From DAISKN01 sp963716925 (GTDB lineage Bacteria; Acidobacteriota; Vicinamibacteria; Marinacidobacterales; SMYC01): a stretch of 64,000 nt of DNA. The DNA is taken from positions 372,001 through 436,000 of the forward strand of contig CAVQUX010000010.1 in NCBI GenBank assembly GCA_963716925.1, given 5' to 3'. The notes under the pieces are model-generated. The model made no database searches. It saw nothing but the letters and a program-made list of their open reading frames with translations, and was not told the origin of the DNA. Position 1 is the first letter of the stretch; each line of letters starts with the position of its first letter. The translations under genes were made by a program, and so were the position numbers. Positions 8,423 to 15,984 of the stretch are shown piece after piece.

Positions 8423-8452
8423 TTGACACTGCCTCCGGAGTGAACCTAGAAT
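8423..8452 (+). promoter_or_regulatory. Sigma-70-type promoter for the DUF4388 receiver gene
   Basis: TTGACA at 8423-8428 is a perfect -35 box. After an 18-base spacer comes TAGAAT at 8447-8452, a 5 of 6 match to the -10 consensus. The predicted start near 8459 leaves a leader of about 43 bases before the ATG at 8502. It is the best housekeeping promoter I found in the window. Confidence 0.65.
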
Positions 8453-8501
8453 AGAATTCTCGCGCTGTCCAAAGAAGCATACAGGGGCCAACCGAACCCG
8501 A

Positions 8502-9215
8502 ATGTCACGCTATCGCATTCTCCTGGTCGAGCCGAATCGCGACCTGGGCCGGATTCTCCAGGAGTACCTTCGGCGCTCGGACCTCGACGTATTGTCGGCG
8601 GTCGACGCCGGCTCGGGGCTGGAGCTCGCGCGGCGCGAGCGGCCGGACCTCATCGTCTCCGAGGCCGAGCTTCCCGGCGGTGCGAGCGGACTCGAGCTCC
8701 TGCGGGCGCTGGCCACGGAATCCGACCTGGTCTCGGTTCCGGTGCTTCTCCTGTCGGGCGCCGCCACTCCCGAGGAGCGCCTGGATGCGCTCAACTCCGG
8801 GGCCGAGGACTACCTCCTGAAACCCTTCACCATGAAAGAGCTGGTGTACCGGTGCGAACGTCTCATCGCGCACCAGCGCAAGAACGAGCTCGGTGAGCTC
8901 TCGGGGGACCTGGCTCGTTTCAAGAGCACCGACGTCCTGCAGCTCCTCGAGGCCAACCAGGCCACCGGAGTCCTCCAGATCGACGGTGAGTTCAAGGGAG
9001 AGATCCACCTCCTGGACGGGTACATCTGCGGGTGCTTCGCCGAAAATCACAAGGGTGAGGAAGCCGCCTATCGATTGATACCCGTCCGCAACGGCCGGTT
9101 TCACTTCATCCGGTCGAACATCCGGAGCAACGTCCAGAACGTGCGCTCGACCACCGAGTTCATGATGGAAGCCCTCCGTCGCCACGACGAGAAAGCGAAG
9201 CTCCCGGCTTCGTAA
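8502..9215 (+). CDS. Degenerate receiver plus DUF4388 (PatA-N-like) protein
   Basis: A 237-residue protein. The receiver fold at about 1-120 keeps the conserved Ser (VPVLLLSGAA) and Lys (DYLLKPF). The phospho-acceptor position reads Glu (DLIVSEAELPGG instead of a D before the LPG turn), and the acidic pair at strand 1 is EP (LLVEPNRD). It is therefore probably not phosphorylated at the standard site and may mimic a constitutively active state. Residues about 130-230 are DUF4388: LSGDLARFKSTDVLQLLEANQATGVLQI, then GEIHLLDGYICGCF. This domain is found in gliding and pattern regulators and is fused to a kinase at 51952-54464 in this window. It probably acts as a protein-protein signalling module. 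It is preceded by a good sigma-70 promoter and convergent with the Mla operon. Confidence 0.9.
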   Translation: MSRYRILLVEPNRDLGRILQEYLRRSDLDVLSAVDAGSGLELARRERPDLIVSEAELPGGASGLELLRALATESDLVSVPVLLLSGAATPEERLDALNSGAEDYLLKPFTMKELVYRCERLIAHQRKNELGELSGDLARFKSTDVLQLLEANQATGVLQIDGEFKGEIHLLDGYICGCFAENHKGEEAAYRLIPVRNGRFHFIRSNIRSNVQNVRSTTEFMMEALRRHDEKAKLPAS

Positions 9216-9231
9216 CCAGATACCAAGACAG

Positions 9232-9358
9232 AACGCAAAGGCGCAAAGACGCCAAGACGCAAAGAAATCCCAATTCCAATACAAGGCGGATGGGAGACCC
9301 GGTCCTCAGCCCCTGGGTCTTCTTTCTCTTCTCCTCTTCGCCTTTGCGCCTTTGCGTT
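9232..9358. repeat. Perfect 17-bp inverted repeat between convergent genes
   Basis: AACGCAAAGGCGCAAAG at 9232-9248 is the exact reverse complement of CTTTGCGCCTTTGCGTT at 9342-9358, with a 93-base spacer. The element lies between two convergent stops (9215 and 9371). A related single arm (CTTTGCGTCTTTGCGTTC) occurs between the convergent stops at 40737 and 40774. Placement suggests a bidirectional transcription end or a mobile-repeat trace. Confidence 0.7.
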
Positions 9359-9370
9359 TGATTCCCCGCC

Positions 9371-10432
9371 TTAGAACAAGCTGACCTTGACCCGAAGGTA
9401 CTTCTTCGGGTCCCTGCGGATGTCGCCGATCAGACCCTGGAGCTCGTTCGCGGTCTTGTTCAGGTTGTCGTAGAGGGCGCGGTCGTGCAGCAGCTGGCCC
9501 GCCGTGCCGTCGCCGCGATCGAGTTTCGCGGTGACCGATGCGATGTTGGCGGACAGCGCGTCGAGGCGGTCGTAGAGCTCCCGCTCCCGGACCAGAGCTC
9601 CCAGCGTTCCCTCGCCCCCGTCGATCCGCTCCGTCACCCGGGAGAGGTTCTCGGTGACGCGCGCGATCGAGCGCCCCATCTCCTCGTCGTTGACCAGGCG
9701 TCCGATCGCGCCCTCCCCCCCTTCGATGCGCGCCATCAAGTCCTTCATGCTCGACGTAAGCTCGTTGAGGTTGTCGTAGACCGCGGGGTCGTGAATCAGC
9801 CTTCCGATGGTTCCCTCGCTCTTGTCGAGGCTCACGAAGATCTGGTCGGCCTTCTCGATGAGGCCCTTCAGCCGATCGTGGACGTCCTCGCGCTTCAAGA
9901 GCGCCCCCAGGGTCCCCTCGCCCTCCTGGAGCTCGTGCGCCAGGTCCCGGATGTCCTTCATCGTCGCCGAGGCGTCGGTGATGATGCCTTTGATCGGATC
10001 GCCTTCCGCCTCACCCGGCACCACCCCCTGGTCCTGGATGGGAACCCCTCCGGGCGCGCCGGGGTCGACGTCCAGCAATTTCTCGCCGAGAACGCCCAGA
10101 CTTCCCACCGTCACCAGGGAGTTGCTGGTGACCCGGTCCTGCACGTCGCTCCGGAGGGTGAGAGTGACTTTCACCGGAGCCGGCGCGTCCGGTCCGGCGA
10201 ACTCCACCTCGCGCACCGATCCCACCTCGACGCCCGAGAGGTGGATGGGCGCCCCCGCTTTGAGACCGTTCACATCCTTCAGGTAGCTGTAGACGGTGTA
10301 CTGGCCGCCGAAGAACGGAAGTCCGCCCTCCCTTGTGATGTAAATGGTAGCGGCCATCGCCACCATGAGAGCAACGGCGACGACAACTCCCACACGGAGC
10401 TCGGCGTAGGTGAGCGTCTTTCTCGCTGGCAT
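9371..10432 (-). CDS. MCE/MlaD-family lipid-binding protein with C-terminal repeats
   Basis: A 353-residue MlaD-type substrate-binding subunit of a phospholipid transporter. One N-terminal membrane segment (about 13-31) anchors it. The MCE domain follows at about 40-125 (LKDVNGLKAGAPIHLSGVEV, VTVGSLGVLGEKLLDVDPG). The C-terminal 200 residues contain five degenerate repeats of about 37-43 residues with the core GEGTLGALLKREDVHDRL, SEGTIGRLIHDPAVYDNL, GEGAIGRLVNDEEMG, GEGTLGALVRERELYDRL and GDGTAGQLLHDRALYDNL, separated by helical stretches. These probably form a periplasmic coiled or needle-like extension. It lies 7 bases downstream of the ATPase gene in the order E-F-D. Confidence 0.92.
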   Translation of the reverse strand: MPARKTLTYAELRVGVVVAVALMVAMAATIYITREGGLPFFGGQYTVYSYLKDVNGLKAGAPIHLSGVEVGSVREVEFAGPDAPAPVKVTLTLRSDVQDRVTSNSLVTVGSLGVLGEKLLDVDPGAPGGVPIQDQGVVPGEAEGDPIKGIITDASATMKDIRDLAHELQEGEGTLGALLKREDVHDRLKGLIEKADQIFVSLDKSEGTIGRLIHDPAVYDNLNELTSSMKDLMARIEGGEGAIGRLVNDEEMGRSIARVTENLSRVTERIDGGEGTLGALVRERELYDRLDALSANIASVTAKLDRGDGTAGQLLHDRALYDNLNKTANELQGLIGDIRRDPKKYLRVKVSLF

Positions 10433-10439
10433 GTTGTTT

Positions 10440-11273
10440 CTACCTCCTTGCGACGGGGACCAAGAGACCTTCCAGGAACTTGCGAACGTACGGCTCGTCG
10501 GTGGACCAGAGCTCCCGCTGGGGGCCCCGGAAGACGACCTCTCCGCGATTCAAGACGATGAACTCCGTTCCCACCAGGACGTCGAGATCGTCGATCCGGT
10601 TGTACACCGTGTTCCCGTTCTTGATCATGGTGAAGCTCTGAGCGACGTGAAACGCGTCCCGAAGCTGGTGAGTGACGAGGACCGAGGTCACGCCCTCGAG
10701 ATCCCGAAGCTTCACGATGAGATCGCAGATGGTCGATCCGATGATGGGGTCGAGCCCGGTGGTGGGCTCGTCGTAGAGAATGCACTGCGGCCGGTGGGCG
10801 ATGGCGCGCGCGAGCGCCACCCGGCGCCTCTGCCCTCCGGAGAGATCGGAGGGCATCCGATCGTAGAACTCTTCCAGATCGACGAAACCCAGGACGCTTC
10901 GCACCCGGCTCTCGAAGGCCGTTTCGCTCAAGTCCTCGTGCTCCCGGAGCCGGAACCCCACGTTCTCGGCGACGGTGAGAGAATCGAAGAGCGCGCCTTC
11001 CTGGAACACCATGCCCATCGTCGCCCGCACGTTCATCAGGTCGGATTCCCCCATCCCGGTGATATCCACGCCGTCCAGCTCGATGGTGCCGGACTCCGGC
11101 TTGATGAGACCGAGAATCAGCTTGAGGATGGTGGACTTCCCCGAGCCGCTCCCTCCCAGGATGATCTCGGTCGACCCCGCCGTTACGTCGAAGGTCGTAC
11201 CCTTGAGGGCGTAGTCGTCGGTTCCGGGATAGGCGTAGTAGACGTTTCGAAAGGAGATGACGGGAAAGGGCAT
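10440..11273 (-). CDS. mlaF: MlaF-type ABC transporter ATPase
   Basis: A 277-residue ATP-binding subunit that powers lipid movement by the MlaE permease. It carries Walker A GGSGSGKST, Q-loop VFQEGALFDSLTV, signature LSGGQRRRVALARAI, Walker B CILYDEPTTGLDP and the H-loop VLVTHQLRDA. Its C-terminal region (DDLDVLVGTEFIVLNRGEVVF) has a longer hairpin than typical MlaF proteins. I chose the ATG at 11273, which begins right at the family N-terminus, 2 bases after the permease stop. The in-frame sequence further upstream lies in the permease gene. Confidence 0.95.
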   Translation of the reverse strand: MPFPVISFRNVYYAYPGTDDYALKGTTFDVTAGSTEIILGGSGSGKSTILKLILGLIKPESGTIELDGVDITGMGESDLMNVRATMGMVFQEGALFDSLTVAENVGFRLREHEDLSETAFESRVRSVLGFVDLEEFYDRMPSDLSGGQRRRVALARAIAHRPQCILYDEPTTGLDPIIGSTICDLIVKLRDLEGVTSVLVTHQLRDAFHVAQSFTMIKNGNTVYNRIDDLDVLVGTEFIVLNRGEVVFRGPQRELWSTDEPYVRKFLEGLLVPVARR

Positions 11274-11275
11274 GG

Positions 11276-12052
11276 TCAGGGATAGACGAACTTCAGGATC
11301 AGCAGGTTGAGAAAGTAGTCGGACGCCAGGATCAGGATCGAGGCGGTCACCACCGACTGAGTCGTGGCTTCCCCGACCCCGCGCGTGCCGCCGGTGGTGG
11401 CGAGTCCCTTGTAGCAACCCACGGCGACGATGATGTAGCCGAATACGATGGGTTTCACCATACCCATGAAGAGGTCGTGAACCTTGATGGCGTCGAGGGC
11501 GGAAGTCCAGTAGAGACTGGTCGCGAGCCGGAGAGTAAATCTCGCCACCATGTAGCCTCCGACCAGACCCACGGCGTTGCTGAGAACGGTGAGGGCCGGC
11601 ACCATGACGAGCCCGGCGATGAGCCGCGGTGCGACGAGCTTGCGGATGGGGTCGGTGCCGAGCGACCGCATCGCGTCGATCTGCTGCGTCACTACCATCG
11701 AGCCCAGCTCCGCCGCCATTCCCGATCCGACGCGCCCCGACACCATGAGCGCCGTCAGCACCGGACCGAGCTCCCGGATCATGGAAAGGGAGACCATCCT
11801 CCCCACGTAGGGCCTGGCGCCGAACGCGTCGAGGGTCGCCGAGGTCTGTACCGTCAGCACCATGCCCGTGAACAGACCGGTGAGACAGACGATGGTGAGC
11901 GAGCCGACGCCGATGGAGTCCATCTGCTCCCAGGTGTCGCGCCAGTACCGGGGACGCGACAGGAGGCTGGCAGCGGCCTGATACGAGAGCTTGGAGAACT
12001 CCTGGAGGCCCTGGATCGCGAGCTTCAGTCGCAGTGATAAAGTATCGATCAC
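11276..12052 (-). CDS. mlaE: MlaE-family lipid ABC transporter permease
   Basis: A 258-residue inner-membrane permease with about five membrane segments. The family core RELGPVLTALMVSGRVGSGMAAELG, then QQIDAMRSLGTDPIRKLVAPR, is intact. It partners with the MlaF ATPase (2 bases downstream) and the MlaD-like protein to move phospholipids between the two membranes. The start is GTG at 12052, with only 12 bases to the uvrB stop, so it is probably read from the uvrB transcript. Confidence 0.95.
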   Translation of the reverse strand: MIDTLSLRLKLAIQGLQEFSKLSYQAAASLLSRPRYWRDTWEQMDSIGVGSLTIVCLTGLFTGMVLTVQTSATLDAFGARPYVGRMVSLSMIRELGPVLTALMVSGRVGSGMAAELGSMVVTQQIDAMRSLGTDPIRKLVAPRLIAGLVMVPALTVLSNAVGLVGGYMVARFTLRLATSLYWTSALDAIKVHDLFMGMVKPIVFGYIIVAVGCYKGLATTGGTRGVGEATTQSVVTASILILASDYFLNLLILKFVYP

Positions 12053-12064
12053 ATCCCCGCCGGA

Positions 12065-14086
12065 TCAGGTTTCGAAGAGCTCGAGCTGCTTGAGCTCCCG
12101 GATGCGGTCGCGGAGCTCCGCCGCCTTCTCGAACTCGAGCTCTTTCGAGGCCTTCTTCATCTGCTTGGTGAGCCGCTCCACCTCGCGCCCGATCTCCTGC
12201 GGGTTTCCGAAGAGAGGCGCCTCCTCCGCCACGCGCTGGCCGATGCCGGCGTCGGTCTCGGCCGCTCCCCCCATGCCGCCGCGGATGGACTTCACGATCG
12301 ACTCCGGAGTGATGCCGTGCTTCCGGTTGTAGTCTTCCTGGACCCGCCGCCTCCTCCCGGTCTCCCCGATCGCGTACCTCATCGAGTCGGTCTCGGCGTC
12401 GGCGTAGAGGATTGCTCTGCCCCCGACGTTCCGGGCGGCGCGGCCGATGGTCTGAATCAGAGACCCGCCGGAGCGCAGGAATCCCTCCTTGTCGGCGTCG
12501 AGGATGGCGACCAGGGACACCTCGGGCAGATCCAGCCCTTCGCGAAGCAGGTTGATGCCGATGAGAACGTCGAACTCGCCGAGCCGCAGCTCCCGGAGGA
12601 TCTTGACGCGCTCGAGAGTGTCGATGTCGGAATGCAGATAGCGACACTTGACCCCGATCTCCGCGTAGTACTCGGTGAGGTCCTCCGCCATCCTCTTGGT
12701 GAGCGTCGTGACCAGCACCCGCTCGCTCCTCGCCACGCGTTCCCGGATCTCGTGGAGGAGGTCGTCCACCTGGCCGGTCACCGGCCGGACTTCGACTTCA
12801 GGATCGGTGAGTCCCGTGGGGCGGATGATCTGCTCCACCACCACCCCCTCGCTCCGCTCGAGCTCGTAGGGTCCGGGAGTCGCGGATACGTAGATCGTCT
12901 GACCGACGCGGCTCACGAACTCGGAGAAATTCAAAGGCCGGTTGTCGAGCGCCGACGGCATACGAAACCCGTACTGTACCAGCGTCTCCTTCCGCGAGCG
13001 GTCGCCGTGATACATGCCCCGCACCTGCGGGATGGTCTGGTGGGACTCGTCGATCACCACCAGCGTGTCCTTGGACAGGTAGTCCATCAACGTCGGCGGA
13101 GGCTCCCCCGGCTTTCTGCCGGTGAAGTGGCGCGAGTAATTCTCGATGCCGTGGCAATAGCCGACCTCCTGGAGCATCTCCAGATCGAACAGCGTCCTCT
13201 GCTGCAGCCTCTGAGCCTCGAGGAGCTTCCCCTCCGAGACCAGCTGGCGGTGGAACCAGTCGAGCTCCTCGCGGATCGACTGGACGGCCTTGAGCGTGCG
13301 CTCGCGGGACGAGACGTAGTGGGTCTTGGGGAAGATCGTCACCTTGCGCATCGGCCACAGCTTCTTGCCCGTAAGCGGGTCGAACTGCGAGATGCCTTCC
13401 ACCTGATCGCCGAAGAGCTCGATCCGGACCCCGAGGTCGTCGTACCCGGGCACGATCTCGATGACGTCGCCGCGGACGCGGAACGTGCCCCGCTTCAAGT
13501 CGTAATCGTTGCGCTCGTACTGGATCTCGACCAGCTTGCGCAGCATCTCCGAGCGATCCACCTCGGAGCCTTGATCCAGGTGCACCAGCATCCCGTAGTA
13601 GGCCTCGGGCGAGCCGAGTCCGTAGATGCAGGAGACGCTCGCCACGATGAGCACGTCCTCGCGCTCGAAGAGCGATCGCGTCGCCGACAGGCGCATGCGG
13701 TCGATCTCGTCGTTGATCGTGGCCTCCTTCTCGATGTAGGTGTCGCTCGCGGGGACGTAGGCCTCCGGCTGGTAGTAGTCGTAGTAGCTGACGAAGTACT
13801 CGACGGCGTTGTCGGGAAAGAACTCCTTGAACTCCTGATAGAGCTGCGCCGCAAGCGTCTTGTTGTGGGCCATGACCAGCGTCGGCCGGTTAACCGCCTC
13901 GATCACCTTGGCTATGGTGAAAGTCTTTCCCGAGCCCGTCACCCCCAGGAGCACCTGGTCTCGGACTCCGGTTTCGAGGCCGCTCGCGAGCTCGCGGATG
14001 GCCGCCGGCTGATCTCCCTTGGGCTCGAAGCTCGCGGCTACGCGGAAGGCGCCCGCTCGCCTCGTGGGCAACGGGTAGGTCGACAT
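12065..14086 (-). CDS. uvrB: Excinuclease ABC subunit UvrB
   Basis: A 673-residue helicase-like damage-verification subunit of nucleotide excision repair. Walker A is GVTGSGKTFTIAKVI. The beta-hairpin region YYDYYQPEAYVP is present, along with VSCIYGLGSPE, DESHQTIPQVRGMYHGDRSRK and the helicase motifs IGINLLREGLDLPEVSLVAILDADKEG and QTIGRAARN. A C-terminal UVR motif (KQMKKASKELEFEKAAELRDRI) binds UvrC. The length is normal. It lies between the ferredoxin gene (37-base gap) and mlaE on the minus strand. No LexA box is evident before it. Confidence 0.98.
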   Translation of the reverse strand: MSTYPLPTRRAGAFRVAASFEPKGDQPAAIRELASGLETGVRDQVLLGVTGSGKTFTIAKVIEAVNRPTLVMAHNKTLAAQLYQEFKEFFPDNAVEYFVSYYDYYQPEAYVPASDTYIEKEATINDEIDRMRLSATRSLFEREDVLIVASVSCIYGLGSPEAYYGMLVHLDQGSEVDRSEMLRKLVEIQYERNDYDLKRGTFRVRGDVIEIVPGYDDLGVRIELFGDQVEGISQFDPLTGKKLWPMRKVTIFPKTHYVSSRERTLKAVQSIREELDWFHRQLVSEGKLLEAQRLQQRTLFDLEMLQEVGYCHGIENYSRHFTGRKPGEPPPTLMDYLSKDTLVVIDESHQTIPQVRGMYHGDRSRKETLVQYGFRMPSALDNRPLNFSEFVSRVGQTIYVSATPGPYELERSEGVVVEQIIRPTGLTDPEVEVRPVTGQVDDLLHEIRERVARSERVLVTTLTKRMAEDLTEYYAEIGVKCRYLHSDIDTLERVKILRELRLGEFDVLIGINLLREGLDLPEVSLVAILDADKEGFLRSGGSLIQTIGRAARNVGGRAILYADAETDSMRYAIGETGRRRRVQEDYNRKHGITPESIVKSIRGGMGGAAETDAGIGQRVAEEAPLFGNPQEIGREVERLTKQMKKASKELEFEKAAELRDRIRELKQLELFET

Positions 14087-14123
14087 TTCTTGCGGTGGTC
14101 AGGCCTCGATGAGGCCCGCCGCC

Positions 14124-14474
14124 TCATGCGGGAATGGCTCCGCCGTCCTTCTTGTCGTAGATCCGGTACTCGAAGTTGCGCTCCTCGGCTTCGGCGAGGC
14201 GGACGCCCTCGTCGAAGGGAAACATATGGACGGCATCGTAATCGGGCGGGCAGAACTTGGCGCAGAGCTGGCAGCCGATGCAGGTATCGATGTTGATCTC
14301 GCAGACCTCGATCATCGACCCCGGCTCGGGATCAGGAACGAGGTAGATGCAGTCCTTGACCGGGCAGACGTGGATGCACATCTCGCACCCGCGGCCGAAG
14401 CATTTGCCCTTGTCGACGTAGGCCAGAATCTTCGGCTTCTTCTTGCGCGGCCCGGTGATGAGAACGTCTTGCAT
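14124..14474 (-). CDS. Small ferredoxin with two [4Fe-4S]-type cysteine clusters
   Basis: A 116-residue cytoplasmic electron carrier. The first cluster motif is atypical, CFGRGCEMCIHVCPVKDC, with an extra Cys. The second is canonical, CIGCQLCAKFCPPD. The start at ATG 14474 is chosen because AAGGAG lies just upstream on the minus strand; the longer frame from 14570 runs through the palindromic repeat. It is divergent from ispH. IspH needs low-potential electrons, and the long plant/cyanobacterial IspH type is ferredoxin-dependent, so this protein could be its partner (inference). It precedes uvrB on the same strand. Confidence 0.85.
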   Translation of the reverse strand: MQDVLITGPRKKKPKILAYVDKGKCFGRGCEMCIHVCPVKDCIYLVPDPEPGSMIEVCEINIDTCIGCQLCAKFCPPDYDAVHMFPFDEGVRLAEAEERNFEYRIYDKKDGGAIPA

Positions 14475-14498
14475 CCAAGGCTCCTTACTTAATACTCG

Positions 14499-14637
14499 CT
14501 CGCTCTTCGCTCGCTCGCTCCCCGCGCTCCTCGCGCGGGGAGGAGGGGCCCTCCGGGCCCCGCTGCTCAACTCGCTCTTCGCTCGCTCGCTCCCCGCGCT
14601 CCTCGCGCGGGGAGGAGGGGCCCTCCGGGCCCCGCTG
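14499..14637. repeat. Two identical 67-bp tandem copies of the CTCGCTC/GGGGCCC palindromic element
   Basis: Copy 1 is at 14499-14565 and copy 2 at 14571-14637, with a 5-base spacer (CTCAA). Each contains a CTCGCTCTTCGCTCGCTCGC stretch, the palindromic arm CCCCGCGCTCCTCGCGCGGGG and GGGGCCCTCCGGGCCCC. The copies look identical over 67 bases, meaning recent duplication or active homogenisation. Related single copies occur at 2920, 8370 and 19322. It separates the divergent ferredoxin and ispH genes. Confidence 0.85.
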
Positions 14638-14695
14638 ACCGCTCATTATATCCAAAATCCGGAAATGGCGACCATTCCGCTATACTTGGGCTGAC

Positions 14696-15901
14696 ATGGG
14701 ACAGGTCGAATCCGAGAGCAAGATCTTCCGCAAGGGGCTCGGGTTGAAGGACGAGGTTCGAGAGCCCCTGCGCAAGGATTACAAGGGGCTCATCGTCGAC
14801 TTCGCACGGGCCCACGGATTCACTCTGGCCGCGGGCGAGCTGACGTTCCGGCTGGCGAAGGAGTTCGGGTTCTGCTACGGAGTCGACCGCGCGGTGGAGT
14901 ACGCCTACGAGGCCCGGAGTCGTTTTCCGGGAAAGCGCATCTTCATTACAGGAGAAATCATCCACAACCCCTACGTGAACCGGCGCCTGGAGGAGATGGG
15001 GATCGAGTTCCTCGGGGGAGCGTACGGAACCCAGGAGAAGTTCCGTCCGGTCACGGAGGACGACGTCGTTCTCCTTCCCGCGTTCGGCGTGTCCACGGGC
15101 GAGCTCGACATCCTCAAGGAGACTCAGGCGGTCCTCGTCGACACCACCTGCGGTTCGGTGATGAACGTCTGGAAGAACGTCGAGCGCTACGCGCGCACGG
15201 GATTCACCTCGCTGGTCCACGGGAAATACTGGCACGAGGAGACGAAGGCCACGGTCTCGCGAAGCGGCCACTACCTCGTGGTCCGGGACATGGACGAGAC
15301 GGACGTCGTATGCCGGTACATCGAAGGGCAGGGCGATCGCGAGGCGTTCCTGGAGCGCTTCGAGAAAGCCATGTCGCCGGGCTTCGATCCAGACCGGCAT
15401 CTCGAGCGCATCGGGGTCGCGAACCAGACGACGATGCTCAGCAGCGAGTCGCTCGCCATCGCCGAGGCCCTGCGCCAGGCGATGATTCGCCGCCATGGAG
15501 AAGCGGAGGCCGAAGCGCGATTCCGGAGCTTCGACACCATCTGCAGCGCCACGCAGGAGCGGCAGGACGCGGTGCTTTCGCTCTGCCGCGAAGGCGTCGA
15601 CCTGATGCTGGTCATCGGGGGCTACAACAGCAGCAACACCACCCATCTCGCGGAGATCTGCGACCAGCAGTTTCCTACGTTCCACATCTCGGACTCCGAC
15701 CGTTTGATCTCTCCCACAGTCATCCGCCACAAACCGATCCACTCCGGGGAGGAAGCGGAGAGCCGCGACTGGTTTCCGCCGGGAGCCGTGAAGATCGGGA
15801 TCACCGCCGGCGCCTCCACTCCCGACGTGAAGGTCGACGAGTCCATCGAGCGCCTGCTCTCGTTCCGCGGACTCTCGCGCGAGGATCTCATCGGGAACTG
15901 A
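14696..15901 (+). CDS. ispH: 4-hydroxy-3-methylbut-2-enyl diphosphate reductase, long (plant/cyanobacterial) type
   Basis: A 401-residue last enzyme of the MEP isoprenoid pathway, which makes IPP and DMAPP from HMBPP on a [4Fe-4S] cluster. The cluster cysteines are in EFGFCYGVDRAVE, DTTCGSVMNVWKNV and the C-terminal IGGYNSSNTTHLAEIC region. The 80-residue N-terminal extension and extra inserts make it about 90 residues longer than E. coli IspH and like the plant/cyanobacterial form. The ATG at 14696 follows a TATACT box at 14682-14687. The divergent ferredoxin across the repeat is a plausible electron donor. Confidence 0.95.
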   Translation: MGQVESESKIFRKGLGLKDEVREPLRKDYKGLIVDFARAHGFTLAAGELTFRLAKEFGFCYGVDRAVEYAYEARSRFPGKRIFITGEIIHNPYVNRRLEEMGIEFLGGAYGTQEKFRPVTEDDVVLLPAFGVSTGELDILKETQAVLVDTTCGSVMNVWKNVERYARTGFTSLVHGKYWHEETKATVSRSGHYLVVRDMDETDVVCRYIEGQGDREAFLERFEKAMSPGFDPDRHLERIGVANQTTMLSSESLAIAEALRQAMIRRHGEAEAEARFRSFDTICSATQERQDAVLSLCREGVDLMLVIGGYNSSNTTHLAEICDQQFPTFHISDSDRLISPTVIRHKPIHSGEEAESRDWFPPGAVKIGITAGASTPDVKVDESIERLLSFRGLSREDLIGN

Positions 15902-15962
15902 GAGGAATCGCCCCCTGACCGTCCGGTAAGCCGCACGCGGCGGGCGGTTTCGGCGTTTCATA

Positions 15963-15979
15963 TATAATCGCCTCGGAGG
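15963..15979 (+). promoter_or_regulatory. TATAAT box and Shine-Dalgarno before the 2-oxoacid dehydrogenase gene
   Basis: TATAAT at 15963-15968 is a perfect -10 box, but no good -35 is visible. GGAGG at 15975-15979 lies 5 bases before the ATG at 15985. This decides the start: the alternative GTG at 15979 would overlap the ribosome site itself. The predicted 5' leader is only about 10 bases. Confidence 0.5.
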
Positions 15980-15984
15980 TGCAA

